Positions 17,423 through 25,644 of a stretch of 64,000 nt of DNA are shown piece after piece. Source of the stretch: JBNRMR01 sp050942895 (GTDB lineage Bacteria > Bacillota > Clostridia > Christensenellales > UBA1750); NCBI GenBank assembly GCA_050942895.1, contig JBMNOE010000005.1:115388-179387 (forward strand), written 5' to 3'. The notes below the pieces were generated by a model that was not told where the DNA came from, did not search any database, and was given only the letters and a program-made list of their open reading frames with translations. The translations under genes and the position numbers were made by a program. Numbering within the stretch: the first letter of the stretch is position 1; every line of letters starts with the position of its first letter.

Positions 17423-17445
17423 TTTAGTTCGTATGAGGTGGTTTT

Positions 17446-17970
17446 ATGTTGCTTGACTTAATGGATGCACTTAAAAATCAAGGCGACAGCCGCCCTTTTA
17501 AGATAAGCGGATGCCTGCCCGATGGCTTTCTGCCGGATGATGTGAAGCTGACTTCCCCGGTGACCGTTTCAGGCACCATGACCGCCTTCGGTCATGATGT
17601 GGCTCTGGTGGGGGAGGCTTTCACTGAGGCGGATGTTCGTTGCGGCCTTTGCCTTAAGCCGTTGAAGATCAAAATAAGCTTTGATTACGGCGAACTTTTA
17701 AGAAGGCAGGGCTATCAGGGCGAAGACGAGGATGTCGCAGAGGAAGACGTGCAAGAGCTCATGTATTTTGACGGCAGTTCCTGCGATATCAGCGAATCCG
17801 TGGCCCATGCGCTGCTCCTTCACCTGCCGATGCGCCATGTATGCTCGCAGGATTGCAAGGGTCTGTGTGCCGGCTGCGGGAAGGATCTGAACGAGGGGGC
17901 TTGCGTCTGCGGACCGGACGAGAACTCTCCGTTCGCGGCATTGGCATCGCTTTTCACAGAGGAAGAGTAG
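17446..17970 (+). CDS. yceD: YceD (DUF177) family protein
   Basis: 174 residues. The DUF177 features are the early PVTVSGTMTAFGHDVALVGEA strands, the pair of Cys in RCGLCLKPLKI, an acidic segment EDEDVAEEDVQEL, and the C-terminal Cys cluster CSQDCKGLCAGCGKDLNEGACVC. The family is encoded immediately before rpmF in most bacteria and has been linked to 23S rRNA accumulation; in plants it affects ribosome assembly. The 22-nt gap to rpmF and the strong upstream promoter fit one transcript. Confidence 0.92.
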   Translation: MLLDLMDALKNQGDSRPFKISGCLPDGFLPDDVKLTSPVTVSGTMTAFGHDVALVGEAFTEADVRCGLCLKPLKIKISFDYGELLRRQGYQGEDEDVAEEDVQELMYFDGSSCDISESVAHALLLHLPMRHVCSQDCKGLCAGCGKDLNEGACVCGPDENSPFAALASLFTEEE

Positions 17971-17992
17971 TTTTTTTAGGAGGTGTATCCAT

Positions 17993-18175
17993 ATGGCAGT
18001 TCCAAAGGGTAAAGTTTCGAAGAGGCGCAAGAACATTCGCCGCTCTTCGCACTGGAAGCTTTCAGTTCCCGGCATCAGCGAATGCCCGCAGTGCCACGAG
18101 ATGAAGAGAAATCATCGTGTATGCAATGGCTGCGGATATTACGATGGTAAAAAAGTGATCGAAACAGCGGAATAA
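17993..18175 (+). CDS. rpmF: 50S ribosomal protein bL32
   Basis: A 60-residue basic protein starting MAVPKGKVSKRRKNIRRS, the standard bL32 opening. A zinc ribbon is formed by two pairs, CPQC and CNGC, so this is the Zn-binding form. AGGAGGTG lies 10 nt upstream of ATG. A terminator follows 20 nt after the stop. Confidence 0.97.
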   Translation: MAVPKGKVSKRRKNIRRSSHWKLSVPGISECPQCHEMKRNHRVCNGCGYYDGKKVIETAE

Positions 18176-18195
18176 GGACTTAATTAAGTGATCAT

Positions 18196-18232
18196 GGGCG
18201 GCATTTATGAAATTGCCGTCCGTTTTCTTGTA
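18196..18232 (+). terminator. Terminator after rpmF
   Basis: GGGCGGCA (18196-18203) pairs with TGCCGTCC (18214-18221, one G-T pair) and is followed by a T-rich tract. It separates yceD-rpmF from the plsX transcript. Confidence 0.7.
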
Positions 18233-18287
18233 TTTATTTTAGTTTTTGCCTTCGCATTTGTTTTTTCCTCTTATCTGATTATGTCTA

Positions 18288-18316
18288 TTGCAAATAATGG
18301 GATGCTTTGTTACAAT
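18288..18316 (+). promoter_or_regulatory. Promoter of plsX-acpP-rnc
   Basis: TTGCAA at 18288 and TACAAT at 18311 with a 17-bp spacer, located 48 bp before the plsX start. No FapR-type operator was recognised. Confidence 0.65.
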
Positions 18317-18363
18317 ATATGGGTGTATTTATGAACATGAGATTAAGGCAGGAGGGCGATGAG

Positions 18364-19365
18364 TTGGCAAGAATAGCTGTTGACGCAATGGGCGGGGATA
18401 ATGCCCCCCAGGCCATCGTACAGGGATGCATAGAGGCTGTCAATAATGACCCTCATCTGCATATAATACTTTGCGGGCCGGAGGATGAAATGGCGAGGCA
18501 GCTGGGCGGCTTTTCCCAGAGGATAAGCATAGTCCACGCGCCGGATGTCATTTCAAACCATGATCAGCCCACGGCGGCCATCCGCCGCAAGACGGAGTCC
18601 TCCCTTGTGAAGGCTATGGAGCTTGTGAAAGATGGCGGCGCCGATGCAATAGTGACGGCGGGGTCGACAGGGGCTGCCCTTGCGGGGGGGATCTTTCGCA
18701 TAGGGCGCATTCGCGGCATAGAAAGGCCGGCACTGGCGCCCATACTTCCCACGGCAAAGGGAAAGCCCGTAATGCTTATCGACTGCGGCGCTAATGTCGA
18801 CAGCAAGCCGGGTTATCTTGTGGATTTTGCGCTCATGGGAAGCGCTTATATGAGCGGCGTCATCGGCGTAAGCAAGCCAAAGGTTGCTTTGGTGAGCGTT
18901 GGCGACGAAAGCGAGAAGGGCAATGCGCTTACAAAGGCGGCGTTTCCGCTTTTAGAGGAATCCGGAGTGAATTTTGTGGGCAATATAGAGGGCAGATACC
19001 TGCTTTCAGGCGATGTTGACGTGCTTGTCTGCGACGGCTTCAGCGGAAACCTGATCCTCAAGCACACCGAGGGAGTTGCGCAGGTTTTAACCGACATGAT
19101 GAAGGAAGAATTCCTTTCGGATACCCGCTCAAAGCTGGGGGCGCTTTTGCTCAAGCCTGCATTCAGGCGCTTTAGAAAGAGGATGGACTACACCGAGTAC
19201 GGCGGCGCGCCTCTGCTGGGCGTCAGCGGCGTGGTGGTCAAGGCCCACGGCTCATCAAATGCCAAGGCTTTTTCAATGGCAATCGCCCAGGCGAAGAATA
19301 TATTCAACGGGAGCGTCGTTGAAAAAATACAAAACGATATTAGAAACAGGGAAGACAGCTTATAA
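18364..19365 (+). CDS. plsX: Phosphate acyltransferase PlsX
   Basis: Makes acyl-phosphate from acyl-ACP and phosphate, the first step of the PlsX/PlsY route to phosphatidic acid. Conserved features: RIAVDAMGGDNAP at the start, DAIVTAGSTGAALAGG, LIDCGANVDSKP, and VLVCDGFSGNLILKHTEG. I place the start at TTG 18364 because AGGAGG lies 8 nt upstream and the result is 333 residues, the usual size; ATG codons further upstream add a non-conserved leader. acpP and rnc follow in the same direction. Confidence 0.95.
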   Translation: MARIAVDAMGGDNAPQAIVQGCIEAVNNDPHLHIILCGPEDEMARQLGGFSQRISIVHAPDVISNHDQPTAAIRRKTESSLVKAMELVKDGGADAIVTAGSTGAALAGGIFRIGRIRGIERPALAPILPTAKGKPVMLIDCGANVDSKPGYLVDFALMGSAYMSGVIGVSKPKVALVSVGDESEKGNALTKAAFPLLEESGVNFVGNIEGRYLLSGDVDVLVCDGFSGNLILKHTEGVAQVLTDMMKEEFLSDTRSKLGALLLKPAFRRFRKRMDYTEYGGAPLLGVSGVVVKAHGSSNAKAFSMAIAQAKNIFNGSVVEKIQNDIRNREDSL

Positions 19366-19452
19366 TTGATAATTTACATAATAAGAATTAAAAAAATAAA
19401 AGGAAAATAAAGGAAAATAAATTATGGCGCAAAGCGCCTTGGGAGGAAATTT

Positions 19453-19677
19453 ATGTTTGAAAAAATAGCGGAAATTATTGCGGATCAGTTAGGCATCGAT
19501 TCCGGGGACGTCACCCTTGAGTCAAACCTCACGGAGGATCTTAAGGCGGATTCGATAGATATAGTCGCCCTTATAATGGATCTTGAATCCGAGTATGGCA
19601 TCGAAATCTCCGACGACGAGCTATTAAAGCTAAAAACCGTTGGCGATGTGGTCACATTCATTGAGGCGCGTGGATAA
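19453..19677 (+). CDS. acpP: Acyl carrier protein
   Basis: 74 residues, acidic and helical, with the 4'-phosphopantetheine attachment motif DLKADSIDIVALIMDLE (Ser36 region, D-S-I/L). The usual Leu after D-S is Ile here, a conservative variant. GGGAGGAAATTT precedes the ATG. A small hairpin, GGCGC-aaa-GCGCC, sits just before the ribosome site and could tune translation. It links plsX to rnc, overlapping rnc by one base. Confidence 0.95.
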   Translation: MFEKIAEIIADQLGIDSGDVTLESNLTEDLKADSIDIVALIMDLESEYGIEISDDELLKLKTVGDVVTFIEARG

Positions 19678-20333
19678 TGAGCGGTAAGAAACTTCAGGAG
19701 AGGCTGGGCTACAGTTTTTCCGACGTTTCTCTGTTGAGGCTGGCGCTGACCCATCCCTCCTATGGCGCGCCCAACAATCAGCGGCTGGAGTTTTTGGGTG
19801 ATGCGGTTTTGCAGCTTTGCATAAGCGAAAAGCTATACGATGAAAACCCTGAAGCGCCGGAGGGCAAGCTGACCCGCCAAAGGGCGCTTCTGGTGCAGGA
19901 GCGTTCCCTGTATTCTGCGGCGCTGAGGCTTGACATAGGCGGCAGCCTGATACTGGGCAAGGGCGAGCTGGTGTCGGGGGGGAATCTGCGACCGTCGATA
20001 TTGGCCGACGCCATGGAGGCCATAATCGGCGCCATATTTTTGGATTCGGGGCTTGATGCGGCGCGGTCTTTTGTGAAGCATATGCTCTTGAATATTGACA
20101 GCAGCGAATGGCGCGACTATAAAACCGAGCTTCAGGAATTCGTCCAGGCCCAAGGGAAACAGATGCCGACTTATGAGATAATCTGCAGCGAAGGCCCGGC
20201 GCATGATATAAGGATAACTGCGGCGGTGTTCATCGATGGACGGCGCATGGGCGTTGGCAAGGGCAAGAGCCGTAAGGATGCCGATCAGGCTGCAGCACGC
20301 CAGGCGCTAAACGAGCTGGGAAGTCAGGACTGA
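19677..20333 (+). CDS. rnc: Ribonuclease III
   Basis: 218 residues. The catalytic domain shows RLEFLGDAVLQLCISEKLY, which is the signature ERLEFLGD-type motif with its acidic metal ligands, and later LADAMEAIIGAIFLDSG. The C-terminal double-stranded RNA-binding domain runs from about 145, with DYKTELQEFVQAQGKQMPTYEI and KSRKDADQAAARQAL. It processes rRNA and mRNA duplexes. Start ATG overlaps the acpP TAA. Unlike many Firmicutes, smc does not follow; it lies at 42932. Confidence 0.96.
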   Translation: MSGKKLQERLGYSFSDVSLLRLALTHPSYGAPNNQRLEFLGDAVLQLCISEKLYDENPEAPEGKLTRQRALLVQERSLYSAALRLDIGGSLILGKGELVSGGNLRPSILADAMEAIIGAIFLDSGLDAARSFVKHMLLNIDSSEWRDYKTELQEFVQAQGKQMPTYEIICSEGPAHDIRITAAVFIDGRRMGVGKGKSRKDADQAAARQALNELGSQD

Positions 20334-20366
20334 ATTCACTGCATAAAACAAGCCATATAGACATAA

Positions 20367-20400
20367 AAGAAGGCCGGATGTTTCCTGCCTTCTTCTTTAT
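20367..20400. terminator. Bidirectional terminator between rnc and the MazG-like gene
   Basis: AAGAAGGC (20367-20374) pairs with GCCTTCTT (20387-20394), flanked by A-rich and T-rich sides, so it can serve both convergent genes. Confidence 0.8.
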
Positions 20401-20410
20401 TCTGTGAGAA

Positions 20411-20722
20411 TCAATCATCTATCAGTCCTGCGCTCTTAAACCGCTGTAAGGATTGTTCTATCGACTCCTCCAGCTCTTTTTCAACCGAATAATAGCCGGC
20501 GATCTGGAACAACTGAACCATTGCCTGCCGCAGCTCGTTGGCCAACTTCTCCTTGCTGGGTTCGCCGTGCTTTTGCCGCTTGATGCCCATGCCCTCGAAG
20601 TGGTTTATCTCGCTTGCCACTTCGCCGCATTCCTCAAGCAGGCGCGTGATCATCTGAAAGGGTTTTGCGCCTTCGGGAAACCTTTCGCTGTAGCCATTGG
20701 CCATCTTGTAGAACCTGTCCAT
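20411..20722 (-). CDS. MazG-like pyrophosphohydrolase-fold protein
   Basis: 103 residues, all-alpha. The segment MITRLLEECGEVASEINHFEG carries the EExxE half of the MazG metal-binding motif. The second half, normally ExxD, reads NELRQAMVQL, so the Asp is Gln here. MazG-type enzymes hydrolyse nucleoside triphosphates to monophosphates. With the changed ligand, activity is uncertain and the protein may bind rather than cleave. ATG 20722 has AGGAG 7 nt upstream; the longer in-frame reading to 20815 is unlikely. Confidence 0.7.
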   Translation of the reverse strand: MDRFYKMANGYSERFPEGAKPFQMITRLLEECGEVASEINHFEGMGIKRQKHGEPSKEKLANELRQAMVQLFQIAGYYSVEKELEESIEQSLQRFKSAGLIDD

Positions 20723-20866
20723 GGAATCGCTCCTCTCCGCTTTTTCGGTAAACCTCTGCAAGCTTATTGTAATGGCATCCCTTTGAGAAGCCCGGCAAGG
20801 TTCAATTTGCCGCACTGATAGTCCGTGTTCGCTCGCTCATTTCCTTGCCCTCGCTTTCTGCCGCCG

Positions 20867-21667
20867 CTAGAATAAACCGGCCTGGCCCCCTGCGGGAATT
20901 CTCACCACTTCGCCGTCCACTGAGAGCCACAGGTCCATAGCGCTGGGATTTTGAACTATGTTTCCCCGGGCAGAGAACTTTAGCTGGTCAAGGGCATTCA
21001 TATAATCGACTATTTCGATGTTTGTGGCGTACCATGTGTCCTCTTTTCCGCCGGCAAAGGCGCAAAAGTTTTCGATTAGATCCCAGTTAGCATCGTTATC
21101 AAACTCATAGCTGTGGCCCCAGACATACATCATATAAAGATATTGCTTTTTATTGAGGGCCACGAATTTCTTTGCGTTTTCCATAAGATCATGGTTGTGA
21201 TGGCAGGTGGACATCCATTTATGATAGTTTTCCGGCAGCGCAAAGCTATTGCTGGAGCCGACTATCCTTGAATATTCGATGCCGAGAGCCGGCAGCATGT
21301 TCACAATATCCTGGCTATAGGAACCGTTGGGATAGGACATGCCGCGCACGGGGTAACCCACAATATCCTCAAGGGTCTTTCTGTCTTCGAGGATCTGCTG
21401 GGCCACCATCGGCAGGGGGCAGCGGGATATGGTGGGGTGAGTGTATGTGTGCGCGGAGACCTCGTGGCCTTCGTACAGCGCTTTGACATCAGCCTTCGGC
21501 ACTCGGCCCGGATCGGAGAAAAGGCCGCCGTTCAGGTGAAAGCTGCCCTTGATGCCGTATTTGTTGAATATCGCCACAAGCCTTTTGTCGGCCAGCTTGC
21601 CGTCGTCGTAGCTCATGGTAAGAACTTTGAACTTGCCGCCCTTGAAGCATTTGAATATGGTTTTCAT
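20867..21667 (-). CDS. Polysaccharide deacetylase family protein (NodB fold)
   Basis: 266 residues. Carbohydrate esterase 4 motifs: LTMSYDDG (motif 1, Asp-Asp), HEVSAHTYTHP (motif 2, the two metal His), and RGMSYPNGSYSQDI (motif 3). A late HSYEFD segment could be motif 4/5. There is no signal peptide or TM helix, so it is a cytosolic member, more like those acting on small acetylated sugars or amides than on cell wall. GAGG precedes the ATG by about 8 nt. Confidence 0.88.
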   Translation of the reverse strand: MKTIFKCFKGGKFKVLTMSYDDGKLADKRLVAIFNKYGIKGSFHLNGGLFSDPGRVPKADVKALYEGHEVSAHTYTHPTISRCPLPMVAQQILEDRKTLEDIVGYPVRGMSYPNGSYSQDIVNMLPALGIEYSRIVGSSNSFALPENYHKWMSTCHHNHDLMENAKKFVALNKKQYLYMMYVWGHSYEFDNDANWDLIENFCAFAGGKEDTWYATNIEIVDYMNALDQLKFSARGNIVQNPSAMDLWLSVDGEVVRIPAGGQAGLF

Positions 21668-21730
21668 ACTGATTTCCTCTTTTCAATTATATTGCCCTAC
21701 CGGCTTTCTGGCCTGCATTGACCGGCAAAC

Positions 21731-21761
21731 AAAACCGGAACGCGAAGTGCATTCCGGTTTT
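21731..21761. terminator. Perfect 10-bp hairpin terminator
   Basis: AAAACCGGAA (21731-21740) pairs with TTCCGGTTTT (21752-21761). It lies 24 bp after the stop of the minus-strand DUF4870-like gene and ends its transcript with a U run. Confidence 0.85.
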
Positions 21762-21784
21762 AATAGCAACGGCGTTATTCGGGG

Positions 21785-22120
21785 TTATTTTATTATATCG
21801 AACTTTCCATACAGGGGCAGGCGGTTTGCCTCACCCTTGAAGGCGCCGATAATGCCCTTTATGGCGAAAACAAGCACTACTATCTGGCCTATTCCACCCA
21901 CTATCCAGCCTATTATCGGGATTACAAGGATGATGCTGCAGGCAATGCTGGCCAAGAAGTTCAAAAGCGCCTGGTTCGCATGGAATCTTCCAAACTGAGA
22001 ATCAGGTGCGACTACAAGAGGCAGGAAAAATAGGATGTATAAATATGAAAGTCCAGCCATCGCCTTGTTCTTCTCGATGTCTTCGACATCGAAGTGCGGA
22101 ATGTTGGTATTTGTCTGCAT
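21785..22120 (-). CDS. DUF4870-like small membrane protein
   Basis: 111 residues with three hydrophobic segments: LSYLYILFFLPLVVAP, ALLNFLASIACSIILVIPIIGWIVGG, and IVVLVFAIKGIIGAF. The middle FGRFHANQALLNFL stretch is typical of the DUF4870/YtxH-neighbour membrane proteins. Function unknown. ATG 22120 with AGGAG 9 nt upstream is preferred; an upstream in-frame ATG at 22195 gives a Cys-rich leader with no support. It has its own terminator. Confidence 0.7.
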   Translation of the reverse strand: MQTNTNIPHFDVEDIEKNKAMAGLSYLYILFFLPLVVAPDSQFGRFHANQALLNFLASIACSIILVIPIIGWIVGGIGQIVVLVFAIKGIIGAFKGEANRLPLYGKFDIIK

Positions 22121-22268
22121 AATCCAATCTCCTTCATTTTTATTTGCGCATCGCGCCTTTAACAAAATTATACAGCATGAGCTAAGGTTTATCAATGGGC
22201 AAAGCGCTACTTTTAGCGAAATAATAGCAAAGTTTTGAGGCGGGGGCCATAATCGGACGATGCGGAAT

Positions 22269-22994
22269 TCAAAAATCAGGATTGCGGCTGCCTTTAAGAG
22301 CGCTGAAGAAGTCGCCGCTTTTGCTCAGATATTTTTCATATATTTCAAGGGGGATTTCATAGCCAAGAAAGCCTTCGCCATATGAAGCTATCGACAGGGG
22401 AGGATAGATTATCTTTAGCCCCTCATGCCCAATGATGAAAAGATCCGGCAGGGGCATAGAGGAGGCGTCCTCGAAAAACATGATATCTTGGCCATCCATC
22501 AGGGATTCGATATATCCTGCGATGGCCTCATGAGCGCTCCGCAATTTTCTTGGGGTAAACAGATCGTCAAGGCTGTAAAAACGGCCGGTGCGGGAATCGA
22601 TGTATATTTCATAGCGGCTTTCAAGGCCGTGGGCCCCGCCCGCATATACAAATGTGGCCACTGAAATATGAAAAATATCGCCCTTGCTCAAAGCTTTATA
22701 GCGCATGCGGGCATCATTCTTTTCGTTTTGGGCGAATTCAAGCAGGTTATCAAGCCCTGTTATCTCGGCTATCCGCCTGTTGACATCGCTGTCAATCTCC
22801 GGGCTTAGCCCCTCAAAAACGGGCAGGCTAATGCGGACATTGCCCTCGCTTAGCACCAGCTTTTCTATAATAGTGGAATTAGCTTCCCCTTGTGCTGCCT
22901 TCGGGCTGAGGACGGGCCATATGGCCAGGGCTAAAATAATCAGCAAAGCCGCAGCCGAAGCAATGCCGATCTTAAGCTTAAAAGACATTTTCAT
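22269..22994 (-). CDS. DUF3298 domain protein (RsiV/PdaC-like), membrane-anchored
   Basis: 241 residues with an N-terminal TM helix (about 9-28) and an extracytoplasmic domain. The pattern IDSDVNRRIAEI, then SVATFVYAGGAHGLESRYEIYIDSRTGRFYSLDDLF, and finally the GYEIPLEIYEKYL end matches the DUF4163/DUF3298 pair found in the anti-sigma factor RsiV and the deacetylase PdaC. In RsiV this fold binds lysozyme. No sigma factor or deacetylase gene is adjacent, so its role is open. ATG 22994 follows AGGGGGTG. Confidence 0.75.
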   Translation of the reverse strand: MKMSFKLKIGIASAAALLIILALAIWPVLSPKAAQGEANSTIIEKLVLSEGNVRISLPVFEGLSPEIDSDVNRRIAEITGLDNLLEFAQNEKNDARMRYKALSKGDIFHISVATFVYAGGAHGLESRYEIYIDSRTGRFYSLDDLFTPRKLRSAHEAIAGYIESLMDGQDIMFFEDASSMPLPDLFIIGHEGLKIIYPPLSIASYGEGFLGYEIPLEIYEKYLSKSGDFFSALKGSRNPDF

Positions 22995-23063
22995 GAACAC
23001 CCCCTTCAAAAACATATGCTTTTAAAGAAGGAAAATTCATCATTCTTTAGTTCGGCAGCTATT

Positions 23064-23750
23064 CTACTTTAAAATGTTCTGAAGAACAGCTTTTCCCTCC
23101 CGGCGGCCCTGGTCCACTTCTTCCAAAAGAGCGTCGTAGAATGCGGCTGCAGCTGGCTTTCGTTCAATGGCCATTTCCCGGCCCCTTGCGGTCAGCATTT
23201 TCTCGCTTATGTTTTCCAGTTTGCGCTTGTATTCGTAGAAGAATGAGTCTGATTCATCGCCGCTGCCATCAAGAACGCCGCCGTTTTCATCCACATTGTA
23301 AATAGGCTCTTTTGTTTCGCCTTGATAAAGAAAAGTTCTGGCGATTCCGATGGCGCCGGCCACATCCAGCTTGTCGGCGTCAAAGAGGATTTTACCCTCG
23401 ACGGACTGGGGCCGGTTTTTTCCGCGAAAACGATGCGCGGCGATGCAGTCCCTGACTTTTTCGGCAAAGCTGTTTTCATAGCCTTCGCTTTTCAGCCATG
23501 CATAGGCCTTTTCAGCGCCGACGGCAGCATGGCAGAGGGCGGGGTTTTCATACTGCTCCCTTCGGCCGATATCGTGCAGCAGGCAGGCGGCGATCAAAAC
23601 ATCGTAGTCTACAGCCTTTTCTTTGCTCTCGTGGGCGGCGATGTCAAGGGCATTATACAAAACACGGTAAACATGCTCCTTATCGTGGGCAGAGTCGTCC
23701 ATTGTCTCAAGCATTTTTTCTTCGATGCGCACAAACTCCTGTCGGTTCAT
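23064..23750 (-). CDS. HD-domain phosphohydrolase
   Basis: 228 residues. Metal-binding HD motifs: SAHDKEHVYRV (first His), ACLLHDIGRR (HD), AAHRFRG, and FDADKLDVAGAIG (Asp). This arrangement matches the stand-alone HD family of B. subtilis YpgQ and E. coli YedJ, which cleave nucleoside triphosphates or similar. Substrate unknown. GGGAGG lies 4 nt before ATG 23750, so that start is preferred over the in-frame GTG/ATG at 23762. Confidence 0.87.
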   Translation of the reverse strand: MNRQEFVRIEEKMLETMDDSAHDKEHVYRVLYNALDIAAHESKEKAVDYDVLIAACLLHDIGRREQYENPALCHAAVGAEKAYAWLKSEGYENSFAEKVRDCIAAHRFRGKNRPQSVEGKILFDADKLDVAGAIGIARTFLYQGETKEPIYNVDENGGVLDGSGDESDSFFYEYKRKLENISEKMLTARGREMAIERKPAAAAFYDALLEEVDQGRREGKAVLQNILK

Positions 23751-23793
23751 AGGCCCTCCCATTAACTCTTTTAACTTTTTTACTTAAATTTGC

Positions 23794-25254
23794 CTAAAGG
23801 TAAACAATTCCCGTGGAGATTTTATCCACAAAGGCTCGGTCATGTTCCACAAAGAGCATCGTAGGGCCAAAATCCTCCAGCAGGCTTTCTATCTGAATAC
23901 GTGAAAATACGTCGATATAGTTCAGCGGTTCATCCCAGATGTAAAGATGCGCGCTTTCGCAAAGGCTCCCGGCAATGAGCACCTTTTTTTTCTGGCCGGC
24001 GCTGAATTTAGCCATGTCCTTGTCGAATTGATTGCGCTCAAAGTCCAGCTTGCGCAGTATCGCCTTGAAAAGGGTCTCATCGATGCCGCGAAGGGCGGCG
24101 TAGTCTGAAAGATTTCCTTCAAGCTGCGAAAAGTTCTGGGGAACGAGGGAGATTTTAAGGCCGCTGCCCACTGAAAGATTGCCGCTGTGGTCAAGTTTTT
24201 CACCGGCGATTAGCCTTAGTATGCTGGACTTGCCGCTGCCGTTCTTGCCCTGAAGGGCGAGCCTGTCGCCCCGGGAAATGGTGAATGAAACGCCCTGGCA
24301 TGCCGTTTTTTCGCCGTAGCTGATGGCGATGTCATCAAGGCCCACAAGCCTTTGGGAATGATATTCAAGGGGATGGAGCTTAAGCTTTTCCACCCTTTCA
24401 ATGTTTTTCAGCAGTGCGGATTTTTTATCCGCAGAGTCCTGCCTGCGCTTTTCTATGGCCTTTGAGCGCTGCATCATCTTGGCTGCCTTATGGCCGATGT
24501 AGCCCTTGTCATAGGCTCCTATCTTGCTTTTCTCCACCTTGTCGGACCAGTCGGCAGTCCTTCGAACTGACTGGTTCAGCCGGTCGATTTCCCTTTTGAG
24601 CCTTTCGTTCTCCTGAAGCTCGGCTTCGTCCCGGCGGGTTTTGTTCAGATACCATGATGAGAAGTTACCCTTTTGCACCTGTATATCCGCCCTGTTTATC
24701 GACAGCACATGATCGATGCAACCGTCCAGGAAGCCGCGGTCATGGGAGACTAAAATATAGCTCTTTTTTGAGTCCAGATAGCTTCCCACCAGCTTGCGTG
24801 CGTTTGAATCAAGATGGTTGGTGGGCTCGTCGATCAGCAAAAAACTGCTCTCTTTTTGAAAGAGCAACGCCAGCAGCAGCTTTGTCTGCTCGCCGCTTGA
24901 AAGGGTGGAAAAGGGGCGATAAAGCAGCTCCTCCTCCATCTCAAGCAGGTTTACCTCCTTCAAAAGCCGCCAAAGCTCAAGCTCCGGCGCAATCGAAAAG
25001 GCGATGTCGATAGAGTTAAGGCTTTTATCCTCAACCTCATAGGGGAAATATTCAAAATCGACCGGCCGCGAGATGCTCCCCTGATGATCATACTCTCCCA
25101 GCAAAAGCTTCAAAAAGGTGGTCTTGCCCTTGCCGTTTCGGCCGATAAAGCCCAGCTTCCAGTCCGTGTCGATTTGAAATGAAGCGTTCTCAAATATATT
25201 GTCATAGCTGCCCTCATATGCGAAGGTCAGGTTCGATACGTTTATAAGCGCCAT
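23794..25254 (-). CDS. ABC-F ATPase of the Lsa type (likely ribosome protection)
   Basis: 486 residues with two ATP-binding cassettes and no membrane segment. Walker A sites read IGRNGKGKTTF and LQGKNGSGKSS; signatures are TLSSGEQTKL and KFSAGQKKKV; Walker B with the ABC-F DEPTNHLD is FLLIDEPTNHLD in domain 1 and IWDEPLNYID in domain 2. The linker (about 190-290) is long and charged with WSDKVEKSK. The overall wording is close to Lsa and Vga proteins, which remove lincosamides, streptogramin A and pleuromutilins from the ribosome. AAGGAGG lies 7 nt before ATG. A hairpin upstream suggests attenuation. Resistance is inferred, not shown. Confidence 0.85.
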   Translation of the reverse strand: MALINVSNLTFAYEGSYDNIFENASFQIDTDWKLGFIGRNGKGKTTFLKLLLGEYDHQGSISRPVDFEYFPYEVEDKSLNSIDIAFSIAPELELWRLLKEVNLLEMEEELLYRPFSTLSSGEQTKLLLALLFQKESSFLLIDEPTNHLDSNARKLVGSYLDSKKSYILVSHDRGFLDGCIDHVLSINRADIQVQKGNFSSWYLNKTRRDEAELQENERLKREIDRLNQSVRRTADWSDKVEKSKIGAYDKGYIGHKAAKMMQRSKAIEKRRQDSADKKSALLKNIERVEKLKLHPLEYHSQRLVGLDDIAISYGEKTACQGVSFTISRGDRLALQGKNGSGKSSILRLIAGEKLDHSGNLSVGSGLKISLVPQNFSQLEGNLSDYAALRGIDETLFKAILRKLDFERNQFDKDMAKFSAGQKKKVLIAGSLCESAHLYIWDEPLNYIDVFSRIQIESLLEDFGPTMLFVEHDRAFVDKISTGIVYL

Positions 25255-25281
25255 GCATTTGCCTCCTTAAGGAAATAAATA

Positions 25282-25302
25282 GGCTGCAGGAAACCTGCAA
25301 CC
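25282..25302 (-). promoter_or_regulatory. Attenuator-like hairpin before the Lsa-type ABC-F gene
   Basis: On the minus strand GGTTGCAGG pairs with CCTGCAGCC over a 3-nt loop (9 bp, one G-T pair). It is followed by a U-rich stretch (TATTTATTT) and then the AAGGAGG site. A leader frame beginning ATGTGGTTTCGATATTTG could run through it. Antibiotic-induced ABC-F genes are often controlled this way. The rest of the interval to 25644 shows only a weak 61-codon minus-strand frame and no firm feature. Confidence 0.45.
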
Positions 25303-25644
25303 ACCGGCGCAAATATCGAAACCACATTTTACCACATTTCTGCTGCGTTTATGCGAAGATTCGATGAGGAGCTATGGCGATGTCGATGCAATCTTTCCCG
25401 CAACGAGCACAGCCAAATACCGCAGCGCGTAAAAAAGCAGCGCCGCAAAGCAAAAAAACAGCAAAAAAGCCGCTAAAGCTTGTGCTCAGAAAATTATCTG
25501 CGAGAAAAATTGCGCATCCTTTCACCCCGATCAATTAGTTTATTGCTATTATTTTATCAAATAAAGAGCGCGAGGTCAATCTTTGCCTGCCGTAAAGGGC
25601 GCAAATTTCCACCCGTATTCATATTATGAACGGAGGTGAGGCCA

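Noticed and set aside
25349..25534. Minus-strand 61-codon frame upstream of the Lsa-type gene
   Set aside because: No ribosome site, and it ends before the hairpin, so it does not fit a leader peptide well.
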